Positions 1-6,715 of a stretch of 64,000 nt of DNA are shown in pieces. Origin of the DNA: Scleromatobacter humisilvae (GTDB taxonomy: Bacteria > Pseudomonadota > Gammaproteobacteria > Burkholderiales > Burkholderiaceae_C); assembly GCF_023231945.1 (NCBI RefSeq), contig NZ_JAJLJH010000015.1, positions 1 to 64,000 of the forward strand, read 5' to 3'. Each line of letters opens with the position of its first letter. Within the stretch, counting starts at the first letter, position 1. The translations under genes and the position numbers were made by a program. The notes under the pieces are model-generated. The model made no database searches and was not told where the DNA came from. It saw only the letters and a program-made list of their open reading frames with translations.

Positions 1-310
1 CCGCAAGGCCTCCCTGAGCCCTTTCTAATGAGGCCCCGATACTGTGGCTGTTTGAACGAGCTGCCGACGCCACGCACTTTCACGAAGCGCACGGCGTTTC
101 CACACGGCCTCCAGCGGTCGCCGACATCGCCCTTCGACAGGCGAACGACAGCTCGCAGGCTTCGAACTGACGGAGCTCGGGGCCAAGGAGTCGACAAGTT
201 GAGAGGCAGTTTCGGCCCATATCCGGCAGGTGTTTCTTCGCTTCGAAGCTGGGTCTTTCCAGCTTCGGTCGTAGCGGATGCCGGCCATTTCCATGGTGGC
301 CTCGCATAAA

Positions 311-348
311 ATGCCCATTTTGGGTATATTTATGCCCAATATGGGCAT
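311..348 (+). promoter_or_regulatory. Paired operator palindromes over the start of the MNT antitoxin gene
   Basis: Two related palindromes lie 21 bp apart, about two helical turns. ATGCCCATTTTGGGTAT (311-327) is imperfect; ATGCCCAATATGGGCAT (332-348) is perfect in its 7-bp arms. TATATT (325-330) between them could be a -10 box, though no good -35 is visible. The palindromes carry in-frame ATGs at 311, 332 and 341, so the operator overlaps the translation start. The winged-helix N-terminus of the downstream protein is the natural candidate repressor (inference). Confidence 0.65.
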
Positions 349-958
349 TCAAGCCAACCCCAAGACGCCGGCGTCCGGCCTCGCCGATGCCCTGTTCTCT
401 GGAACGAGGCAGCGTCTGATCGGCTTGCTGTTCGGCCAAGCTGGACGCAGCTTCTACGCGACCGAGCTGATCGGACTGACGAAGAGCGGCTCCGGCGCCG
501 TGCAGCGTGAGCTGGCCAGTCTGGCGCAGAGCGGTCTCGTCACAGTGCGTGCCGTCGGCAACCAGAAGCACTATCAGGCGAACCCCGAGTCGCCGATCTT
601 CGAAGAGCTGAGCGGCATCGCGCGCAAGACGATCGGGCTGGCAGATCCGTTGCGAGAGGCGCTCGCGCCACTGGCCGAGAAGATCAAGGCTGCCTTTGTG
701 TACGGTTCCATCGCCAAGCGCACCGACACCGTCGGCAGCGACATTGATATGCTGCTGCTGTCCGACGAGCTGGCCTACGCCGACGTCTTTGCCGCGTTGG
801 AGGCAGCGAGTTCAACGCTTGGTCGGCCGGTCAATCCGACCATCCTGACATCCGCCGAGCTCCGGAAACGCCTCAAGAACGAGGAGTCATTTCTGACCCG
901 CGTCCTGGCGCAGCCCAAGATCTGGTTGATCGGAGGTGAAGATGCCCTCGCCATTTGA
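341..958 (+). CDS. HTH-MNT nucleotidyltransferase, probable antitoxin of an MNT-HEPN pair
   Basis: The N-terminal half is a winged helix-turn-helix of the MarR/ArsR sort, with a recognition-helix region around LIGLTKSGSGAVQRELA. The C-terminal half is a minimal nucleotidyltransferase (MNT) domain with the signature GSIAKRTDTVGSDIDMLLLS, giving the G-S and paired Asp metal ligands. In studied MNT-HEPN systems (MntA-HepT) the MNT protein is the antitoxin and AMPylates the HEPN toxin. In-frame ATGs occur at 278, 311, 332 and 341. I chose 341 because the earlier ones fall in or before the operator palindromes; none has a Shine-Dalgarno, so a leaderless message is possible. The next gene overlaps this one by 17 bp, indicating translational coupling. 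The family is fairly sure; the start is not. Confidence 0.78.
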   Translation: MGIQANPKTPASGLADALFSGTRQRLIGLLFGQAGRSFYATELIGLTKSGSGAVQRELASLAQSGLVTVRAVGNQKHYQANPESPIFEELSGIARKTIGLADPLREALAPLAEKIKAAFVYGSIAKRTDTVGSDIDMLLLSDELAYADVFAALEAASSTLGRPVNPTILTSAELRKRLKNEESFLTRVLAQPKIWLIGGEDALAI

Positions 959-1370
959 AAACCTGAGCGGTCCGGGCAAGCCGCTGAAGGCCGAGCCAGC
1001 CGACGCCAAGGAATTTGCCGGCCTCAAACGCGCTGGCCTGGCGCGGCTGCAGGATGCCTCCAACACGGGCCTGGCTCTCGAAAGCCGATTCGATCTGGGC
1101 TACAACGCTGCCCACGGGTTGTGCCTGGCCGCGCTTCGCTGGCACGGGTATCGATCGACGAATCGATACATCGTTTTCCAACTGCTGCCGCACACGCTCG
1201 ACTTGGGGCCCGCGGTGTGGCGCGTCCTGTCGAAGTGCCACGAGATCCGCAACCTGGGCGAATATGAGGGTGATCTGAACGTCGATGAGCGGATCGTCGC
1301 CGACCTGCTGATTGCCTGTGCGGCCGTCGCGGCGAAGCTCGAGGGCCTGGCGCCCATCGGGACGGCATGA
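942..1370 (+). CDS. HEPN-like protein, probable toxin partner
   Basis: This is a small, mostly helical protein of 142 residues. The ATG at 942 has GGAGG five bases upstream; a GTG at 936 is the alternative. It overlaps the end of the MNT gene, the usual layout of MNT-HEPN pairs, where the HEPN protein is the RNase-like toxin. The conserved C-terminal stretch reads CHEIRNLGEYEGDLNVDE. The usual HEPN motif is Arg followed 4-6 residues later by His. Here an Arg-Asn and an Glu-Tyr are present but no His follows, so it belongs to a divergent HEPN branch and may not be a classical RNase. Assignment rests on context, size and the RN..EY motif. Confidence 0.65.
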   Translation: MPSPFENLSGPGKPLKAEPADAKEFAGLKRAGLARLQDASNTGLALESRFDLGYNAAHGLCLAALRWHGYRSTNRYIVFQLLPHTLDLGPAVWRVLSKCHEIRNLGEYEGDLNVDERIVADLLIACAAVAAKLEGLAPIGTA

Positions 1371-1407
1371 GCCGGATGCAGCGCTCCGCAGTGGCGGACT
1401 GACGCCA

Positions 1408-2391
1408 ATGCGCTATTGGTGGGTCAACCAGAACCAAACCTACCGCCACGAGGTGTCGGGCGGGTATCTCTGGTCACCCAAGCGCAAGGCGAATCAGGCG
1501 GCGAACCCGTTCTACGACTTCATGAGGGAGGTTTCGCCCGGCGACGTCATCTTCTCGTTCTCCGAGACCCTGATTCGTGCCATCGGCATCGCTGCATCGC
1601 ACGCGTATGAGGCGCCCAAGCCACTCGAGTTCAAGCAGACAGGGGCCTACTGGGAAAAGATCGGCTGGCGTGTGGATATGCGATTCCATGAGCTCAGGCT
1701 GCCCATCAAGCCGTCCCAACACATGGCCGTGCTCAACCCATTGCTGCCGAAGAGGTACGCACCGTTGCAGTCGAGTGGTGCGGGCCTCCAGAGTGTCTAT
1801 CTAACCCGAGTTCCCGAGGAGCTCGCGGCTGCCCTGATCGATCTGCTGGGGGCCGAAGCGCATGACCTGGTGCTCGGCTACCGGGTGGCGGAGGAGCTGC
1901 CGATCGCTTCAGCAGTCGGCCTGGTCGAATGGGAAGAACACGAGCTGAACGCGGTTCAAGGCGACGCGACGCTGCTGGACACACAACGACAAGCAATCGT
2001 GCTGGCTCGTCGCGGCCAGGGGCTGTTCAAGAAGCGCGTCATGACCATCGAGCACGCATGCCGCATCACCGGCGTCAACCGCGAGGAGCATCTGCGCGCG
2101 AGCCATTGCAAGCCCTGGCGAGACGCAACCAACGACGAGCGCCTGGACGGCGAGAACGGACTCCTTTTGACGCCCAGCATCGATCACCTCTTCGACCGCG
2201 GATTCATCGCGTTCGAAGACGACGGCCAAGTCATCGTCTCGCCGGTCGCACACCACGAGTCCTTGCATCGCATGGGCATCCAGCCGGGTAGCCCGCCGAA
2301 GACCGGCAACTTTTCGACCGGGCAGCGACGCTTCCTGGCGTATCACCGCGAGAACGTGCTGCTGCGTTCGAGTTTTCTCGAGAAACTATAG
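1408..2391 (+). CDS. EVE-like domain fused to HNH endonuclease
   Basis: A 327-residue protein starting at MRYWWVNQ. The first ~110 residues (RYWWVNQNQTYRHEV, then VSPGDVIFSFSE and AIGIAAS) resemble the EVE/PUA-like fold, which binds modified bases. The C-terminal third is an HNH nuclease of the PF13391 type: HLRASHCKPWRD, then LDGENGLLLTPSIDHLFDRG, which carries the His, Asn and His metal-site positions. Such fusions act as modification-dependent (type IV-like) restriction enzymes, so a role against phage with modified DNA is likely (inference). Longer in-frame starts from 1312 overlap the HEPN gene and look wrong. It sits 37 bp after the MNT-HEPN pair and may be co-transcribed with it. Confidence 0.75.
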   Translation: MRYWWVNQNQTYRHEVSGGYLWSPKRKANQAANPFYDFMREVSPGDVIFSFSETLIRAIGIAASHAYEAPKPLEFKQTGAYWEKIGWRVDMRFHELRLPIKPSQHMAVLNPLLPKRYAPLQSSGAGLQSVYLTRVPEELAAALIDLLGAEAHDLVLGYRVAEELPIASAVGLVEWEEHELNAVQGDATLLDTQRQAIVLARRGQGLFKKRVMTIEHACRITGVNREEHLRASHCKPWRDATNDERLDGENGLLLTPSIDHLFDRGFIAFEDDGQVIVSPVAHHESLHRMGIQPGSPPKTGNFSTGQRRFLAYHRENVLLRSSFLEKL

Positions 2392-2420
2392 GTCGAATCG
2401 GTACCAGGTTTGTGATTCGT

Positions 2421-2651
2421 TCAATGCGAGGACGCTGGTCGATCCGCGCTCCAGCGCTCCAAGTCCGTCACGCGCCAAGCGACTGCGCGAGTCGCCAACA
2501 CAACCGGTGCAGGAAACTTGTTTGCCGCGATCATGCGATAGATCGTTGACCTGCCGAGCCCAGTCCAATTCATGACCGTGGGCAGCCGCATGAACCGTGG
2601 CGGCATGGCTTCTTGTGTGGCCTTCACGGCGTGGCTTTGGGTGTGTTGCAT
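2421..2651 (-). CDS. AlpA-family helix-turn-helix regulator
   Basis: A 76-residue protein with the typical AlpA layout: FMRLPTVMNWTGLGRSTIYR (the HTH), MIAANKFPAPV, then AVAWRVTDLERW. AlpA proteins are small excisionase-like regulators of prophages and integrated elements and often control integrase or excision genes. The ATG at 2651 has AGGAGT eight bases upstream; the longer reading frame to 2834 adds unrelated sequence. It is transcribed away from the parB-like gene, and the 28-bp inverted repeat at 2710-2737 lies between the two, where it could control both. Confidence 0.87.
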   Translation of the reverse strand: MQHTQSHAVKATQEAMPPRFMRLPTVMNWTGLGRSTIYRMIAANKFPAPVVLATRAVAWRVTDLERWSADRPASSH

Positions 2652-2709
2652 CGTGCACTCCTGACGTCGAGACGTAGTGCAACGATAGGCCGCATGCGCA
2701 TGGTTCGAG

Positions 2710-2737
2710 GCGCTGGATTTCGCACAGAATCCAGCGC
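2710..2737. promoter_or_regulatory. 28-bp inverted repeat between alpA and the parB-like gene (copy 1)
   Basis: Arms GCGCTGGATT and AATCCAGCGC are perfect complements of 10 bp with an 8-bp spacer. The same design, with one base changed in each arm end, recurs at 5993-6020. Lying between two divergent genes, it is probably an operator for an element-encoded regulator. Confidence 0.65.
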
Positions 2738-2913
2738 AGCGTGAGAGCGTCGCTGCTTGAATGCAGCGAAAAAATGTGCAACCAAGCGTGAGCGCGCCGC
2801 GGGCTGATCGGATCGCGATGGACGATGCGAGCACGTGCTGGACATTGTGGGACGTGGCGTCGCAGAGGCGTGCCCGTGTTTACGTTGGCAACGAGCTGCG
2901 GCACCATCAGCGC

Positions 2914-3840
2914 ATGCAGCCGTTAGGGCAAAGATTCAACGAATTGCAGCTCAATCTGCTCGATAGAGAGCCGGGATCCGAGGAGCTGCGCCCGTCCGTA
3001 CATCAGCTGGTAAATCCGCAGCCTCGGGCGTCCGAGGTGACTCCAGACCCATCGGGCGGGTCAGGAGTAGGAAGCATCTGCGGCCTGGCGCTGCAGGTTG
3101 CGGCTTCCCTGTTGCACGAGGATGCGAGCAACCCACGCACTGAATTTCCGGACAGCGAGATCGACGAGCTGTCCGCAGACATTCGCGAGCGCGGCATCCT
3201 GCAGCCCATCGTCGTGCACCCCGCCGACGAGTCAGGTCAGTACCGCATTCACTTCGGCGCGAAGCGGTTGCGCGCGGCGTTGCGAGCGGGGCTGGACGTC
3301 GTTCCAGTCGTCGTGCGCAACGCCGCCGCGGATCCGTATGCCGCAGTGGCGGAGAACCAGAAGCGCCACAACCTGTCGCCGCTGGATCTCGCGCGTTTCA
3401 TCAAGGGACGCGTGGTGGCGGGAGAGTCTAACGCCGTGATCGCCCGCAAGCTCGGCATGGATCTGACGACGGTAGCGCATCACATGGCACTGCTCGACCT
3501 GCCGCCGCCCGTCGACCAAGCCTTGAAGACGGGCCTATGTACCTCGCCACGAACCTTGTACGAGTTGAGCAAGCTGCATGACGAGAAGCCCGAGCAGGTC
3601 AGAGCGCTGATCGCCGGCGGCGAGATCACCCGGAGCTCGGTTGCGGCATTGAAGGCACCACGTTCCCTCGCGGCGCCCACGCCCTCACCCAGGGTCACTG
3701 AACTCACTAAGGCGACCTTCTGCTGCGCACTTCTGGAGGGGTCTCTCGACAAGATCAACCGGGCGCGCGGAGACTTCAGTGAGGCTGATCTCACGGTCTT
3801 CCGGCAACGATTGTCCGAGCTCGCGAATCGGCTGGGTTGA
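2914..3840 (+). CDS. ParB/RepB/Spo0J-family partition-like protein
   Basis: The central part follows the ParB N-terminal nuclease-like/CTPase fold: NPRTEFPDSEIDELSADIRE, GILQPIVV, then RIHFGAKRLRAALRAG. It continues into the AENQKRHNLSPLDLARFI segment and a helix-turn-helix (NAVIARKLGMDLTTVAHHMA). Homologues sit beside AlpA and relaxase genes in integrative elements, where they may stabilise the element or act as regulators. No ParA is encoded here. ATGs occur at 2761, 2818 and 2914. I prefer 2914 because FNELQLNLLD resembles a usual ParB start, but none has a clear Shine-Dalgarno and the N-terminus is uncertain. Confidence 0.8.
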   Translation: MQPLGQRFNELQLNLLDREPGSEELRPSVHQLVNPQPRASEVTPDPSGGSGVGSICGLALQVAASLLHEDASNPRTEFPDSEIDELSADIRERGILQPIVVHPADESGQYRIHFGAKRLRAALRAGLDVVPVVVRNAAADPYAAVAENQKRHNLSPLDLARFIKGRVVAGESNAVIARKLGMDLTTVAHHMALLDLPPPVDQALKTGLCTSPRTLYELSKLHDEKPEQVRALIAGGEITRSSVAALKAPRSLAAPTPSPRVTELTKATFCCALLEGSLDKINRARGDFSEADLTVFRQRLSELANRLG

Positions 3841-3920
3841 GGGTCGGACTGTCCGACCCCTGCGTCTCCCGAAGACGTCGTACGAGACCGTCGACGCCTG
3901 GGGGCCGCCAAACGTGTGTA

Positions 3921-3937
3921 ACTGCATCGCATGCAGT
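3921..3937. promoter_or_regulatory. Inverted repeat upstream of the mobilisation genes: operator or oriT candidate
   Basis: ACTGCAT-CGC-ATGCAGT is a perfect 7-bp inverted repeat; flanking bases extend the symmetry to about 10 bp with one mismatch. It lies 20 bp before the start of the tandem ribbon-helix-helix gene. That is where an autoregulatory operator, or the nic-proximal repeat of an origin of transfer, would be expected. I cannot tell which from sequence alone. Confidence 0.5.
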
Positions 3938-3956
3938 AACCAGGAGCACCTACGTC

Positions 3957-4547
3957 ATGGCCACCGCTTCCCGACAACGCGTCACCGTCGATCTCCGCGG
4001 CGCGGCAGACCGCTTGCATGCATTCGCGGCTGCGCGGCACATGACGACCGCTGCAGTGGTTCGCATGGCCATCCGCCAGACGCTCGATGGGCAGGTCGGT
4101 GCCGACAGCACCGTCACGCAACCTGCCCGCACGCTGATCGACCGGGCCGCCATCAAGGTCACGATCCGCCTGGCCCCCGAGGCTGCGACTGCACTCGTCA
4201 GGCGAGCCCATGCGGCGGATGTTTCGCAGGGGGCCTACGTCGCCGGGCTGCTCGAAGGATCCCCGCCGCCCATGAGGCCGTCGGATCACGGCGACGCCGT
4301 GGCGGCGCTTGCGAAGTCGACGGATGCGCTTGCCGGGCTGCGCGTCGACTTGAACGCGTTCACGCGGATGATGCGCATGGCCGGCGCGAACGGACTGGCA
4401 GGGCAGGACGCGAATCTTGATGTGATGAGCAAACAGATGCTGGAGCACATCGCGATCGCCGCTCGACTGATCATCGGCCTGCAGCCATATGCCCGTGCTC
4501 GTCGCGAGCGCCTGGCGGCGCCGCGCACCTCGAAGCGATCGTCATGA
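3957..4547 (+). CDS. Relaxosome accessory protein with two ribbon-helix-helix repeats (MobC-like)
   Basis: A 196-residue protein starting MATASRQRVTVDL, with AGGAG eleven bases upstream. Two successive segments look like ribbon-helix-helix DNA-binding units: RVTVDLRGAADRLHAFAA to about residue 45, and IKVTIRLAPEAATALVRRAH to about residue 95. The C-terminal part (DLNAFTRMMRMAGANG and a following helix) resembles the MobC/relaxosome family that helps open oriT for the relaxase. The stop overlaps the relaxase start as ATGA, so the two are made together. It may also repress its own promoter through the repeat just upstream. Confidence 0.7.
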   Translation: MATASRQRVTVDLRGAADRLHAFAAARHMTTAAVVRMAIRQTLDGQVGADSTVTQPARTLIDRAAIKVTIRLAPEAATALVRRAHAADVSQGAYVAGLLEGSPPPMRPSDHGDAVAALAKSTDALAGLRVDLNAFTRMMRMAGANGLAGQDANLDVMSKQMLEHIAIAARLIIGLQPYARARRERLAAPRTSKRSS

Positions 4548-5545
4548 CGGCAGCGCCTTCGGTGGACGGCGTGCTGGTGCAGTGGGGCGAACGCCTCTTC
4601 TATCCCGGCAATCGAATCGTCAAGACAAGCCCGCTGCCGCGACTGAGCAGTTCGGTCTGGCAGCGCGCACAGGGCATCCGCAACCGCATTCACGCGACCG
4701 TGACGTTGCGCGCTCCGCAGGTGATGGTCAAGGTCACGGGCGGTGGTCGCGGGATGGCCGCCATCGCCGCGCACTTCCGCTACATCAGCAAGAACGGCCG
4801 GCTGACCATCGAGGACGACCGCAGGGTCGATCACGAGGGCAAGGAGGCCTTGCACGACCTGGTCGACCAGTGGCGTTTCGGCGGTTCTTTCATCGACGAG
4901 GTCAGCTACCGGCGCGAAGCGTTCAACATCATGCTGTCGATGCCACGGGGCACGGATCCGGACACCGTGAAGGGCGCAGCGCGCGAGTTCGCACAGACCG
5001 AGCTCGCAGGACATCGGTGGGTGATGGTGCTGCACGACCACCAGGCCAACCCGCACGTTCACCTGAGCGTTCGGGCCGAGTCCATCTCGGGCCAGCGCCT
5101 GAATCCTCGCAAGGGCGATCTGCAGCGCTGGCGCGAAACCTTCGCCGAGAAGCTGCGCGATCGCGGAATCCAGGCCGAAGCGACGCGCCAGTTCACGCGG
5201 GGCGCCAACCGGAGCCATGACGCGCTCTGGCGCATCAAGGCAAAGGACGACGATCGACTCCGCAAGGTCGGCGCTGACGTCAAGACTGGCAAGACGTATG
5301 AGCTCAGCCGGCGCGAGGCAATAACGGCCTGGGCGCATGTCGTCGTTGCGCTCGAACATTCCGACGACCCGTGGGATCAATCCCTGGCCAAGGACGCCCG
5401 TCGATTCTTGAGCGAGTCGGCGTATTTCAAGGAAGCCGTCAAGCGGCGACTGCGAGAGCGCGTGGTGGAAGTCCGGCCAGAGCCCAAGCCCGTCGTGCGT
5501 CCGGTGGTGACCCGAGATCGCTCCGGGCCCGAAATGGAGCGTTGA
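4544..5545 (+). CDS. Relaxase / mobilisation nuclease (MobP type)
   Basis: A 333-residue relaxase. The family signature HDHQANPHVHLSVRAES (about residues 166-182) supplies the metal-binding histidines of motif III. The upstream segment HFRYISKNG (about residue 80) offers the catalytic Tyr region, as in VirD2/MobP-like proteins. Relaxases nick one strand at oriT, stay bound to the 5' end and pilot it into a recipient. The protein is short for the family and lacks a helicase or primase tail, as in small mobilizable elements. No type IV coupling protein or secretion genes are in the window, so mobilisation would depend on a helper. Confidence 0.87.
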   Translation: MTAAPSVDGVLVQWGERLFYPGNRIVKTSPLPRLSSSVWQRAQGIRNRIHATVTLRAPQVMVKVTGGGRGMAAIAAHFRYISKNGRLTIEDDRRVDHEGKEALHDLVDQWRFGGSFIDEVSYRREAFNIMLSMPRGTDPDTVKGAAREFAQTELAGHRWVMVLHDHQANPHVHLSVRAESISGQRLNPRKGDLQRWRETFAEKLRDRGIQAEATRQFTRGANRSHDALWRIKAKDDDRLRKVGADVKTGKTYELSRREAITAWAHVVVALEHSDDPWDQSLAKDARRFLSESAYFKEAVKRRLRERVVEVRPEPKPVVRPVVTRDRSGPEMER

Positions 5546-5558
5546 CCCCCACCCCTGG

Positions 5559-5637
5559 CCCCGCCCCGGGGCGGGGAAGGCCTTGCCGCCGGCCGGGCTC
5601 GGGGCGCAGCATCACGTTGTGCTGCCACACCCGAGCC
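5559..5637 (+). repeat. Two nested GC-rich hairpins downstream of the relaxase
   Basis: CCCCGCCCCGGGGCGGGG (5559-5576) is an 18-bp perfect palindrome. Next, GGCTCGGG (5596-5603) pairs with CCCGAGCC (5630-5637), enclosing GCAGCA (5606-5611) pairing with TGCTGC (5620-5625) around an 8-base loop. No T-run follows, so an intrinsic terminator is unlikely. A single-stranded origin, oriT-like structure or structured RNA is possible. Confidence 0.5.
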
Positions 5638-5992
5638 ATGAGCGTCTCTGTTTGCCGCGCGCCGTCAAGGGTGCGCTGCGCCGGGCAGAGCCCGCCCTTG
5701 ACCCCGCGCGACAAACGGCTCGTCGACACCGTCCAGTGGCGATCCTCCGTGAGCTGCCCAGTTCTCCCTTGCGTCCGACGCGCGCTCCAGGCTGACCCTG
5801 CTCGCCGCGGAAGGGTACTTGGTGTCGTGCGCGGCCAAGATTGTTCGGTTATGCACCGGATACGGTTCGCTTACGGACCGGTCTTGAGTCACATTGAATC
5901 CGTTTCTGTTCACTTGTTAGTCGGTCTCGATTCGCTTCTTGTGCAGAATTTATTCACCTGCACCCGTCCCGTGGCTCAGATGAGCGTGCGGC

Positions 5993-6020
5993 CCGCTGGA
6001 TTCCGGCCCGAATCCAGCGG
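5993..6020. promoter_or_regulatory. 28-bp inverted repeat (copy 2 of the alpA/parB operator)
   Basis: CCGCTGGATT - 8 bases - AATCCAGCGG has the same 10-bp arms and 8-bp spacer as the repeat at 2710-2737. It lies 30 bp before the seven-codon frame at 6051, suggesting it once controlled a gene there. Confidence 0.6.
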
Positions 6021-6335
6021 TACAACGTACTTGATTTGAACCAAAGGAGCATGTCAAAGAGGAGGGCAGGATAGGCTGGTCGCCAGCAATTGGATGCCAG
6101 TCGGATTGCCTTCGTCATAGAAGCTGGGATTGCCACTACGTCCTGTTGGACTGGCCGGGCGGTGACTGAGCCAGCGGCGCCTTGCCGCCCGATGGAACGC
6201 CATCAACGGCAGGCGACCCAGATATGACTGCGTCATTTCGCTTTGGCGTGCGCGAAGCGCCCTGCTCCTATCACGACGCAGGCATGGAACGTGGAACTGG
6301 AGCGTCGCGGACATGGTGATCGACCGCTTTTGAAT

Positions 6336-6410
6336 GTCGAGCATGCGCGAAATAAGTGCACTTCCGTTGCTGACGAAGCGTATGAGCGTAATTTGTCGCG
6401 CATGCGCGAC
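6336..6410 (+). promoter_or_regulatory. Promoter and twin palindromes controlling the type I restriction operon
   Basis: GTCGCGCATGCGCGAC (6395-6410) is a perfect 16-bp palindrome, and GTCGAGCATGCGCGAA (6336-6351) is a near copy 59 bp upstream. A plausible sigma-70 promoter, TTGCTG (6367-6372), 16 bp, TAATTT (6389-6394), lies between them with its -10 touching the second palindrome. The small XRE protein encoded from 6456 is the likely ligand, as for restriction-modification controller proteins. Confidence 0.6.
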
Positions 6411-6455
6411 GAAGGTTGCATATCATCCGTGACTTGAGCTCCGCAGGTATAACCC

Positions 6456-6710
6456 ATGATTCGATTCCGACTTCGTGAACGAATGGCCGACAAGTCCTTC
6501 AAGTCGGGCCAGCGCGTCACCCTCGAGTCCGTTGCAGAGGCCACCGGCATCCACCGCGCCACGTTGTCCAAGATTGCCTCCCAACGGGCCTACAACACCA
6601 CGACCGACGTGCTCGAGAAGCTGTGTCGCTTCTTCGAGTGCTCATGGTCTGAGATAGCCGAATACGTCCCGGACGACCTCGTGCCGACGGCGTCGAACGA
6701 ACAGCATTGA
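6456..6710 (+). CDS. Small XRE-family regulator, controller-like
   Basis: This 84-residue protein is essentially one Cro/CI-type helix-turn-helix ([20 protein letters not shown], then [18 protein letters not shown]). It stands five bases before hsdM and is first in the restriction operon. Its size and position match the C proteins that delay restriction until DNA is methylated, though those are known mainly from type II systems. The palindromes at 6336-6410 are its probable sites. The ATG has no strong Shine-Dalgarno. Confidence 0.8.
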   Translation: MIRFRLRERMADKSFKSGQRVTLESVAEATGIHRATLSKIASQRAYNTTTDVLEKLCRFFECSWSEIAEYVPDDLVPTASNEQH

Positions 6711-6715
6711 GATTC

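Larger units (their letters stand above)
5546..6335. other. Gene-poor stretch after the relaxase
   Basis: I see no convincing gene in this ~790 bp. It holds strong hairpins (5559-5576 and 5596-5637) and copy 2 of the 28-bp inverted repeat (5993-6020). At 6051-6074 an ATG with AAAGGAG just upstream opens a frame of only seven codons before TAG. That last item looks like the start of a gene cut off by rearrangement. Longer frames here (for example plus strand 5371-6039 and minus strand 6054-6344) lack family resemblance and sensible codon use. Confidence 0.6.

Noticed and set aside
25-571. Overlapping frames on both strands at the left end
   Set aside because: None has a domain or start signal; the minus-strand ones read through the operator and into the MNT gene.
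5371-6039. 222-residue plus-strand frame across the end of the relaxase gene
   Set aside because: It overlaps the relaxase out of frame, is Arg/Pro-rich without a domain, and runs through hairpins; it is a shadow of GC-rich sequence.
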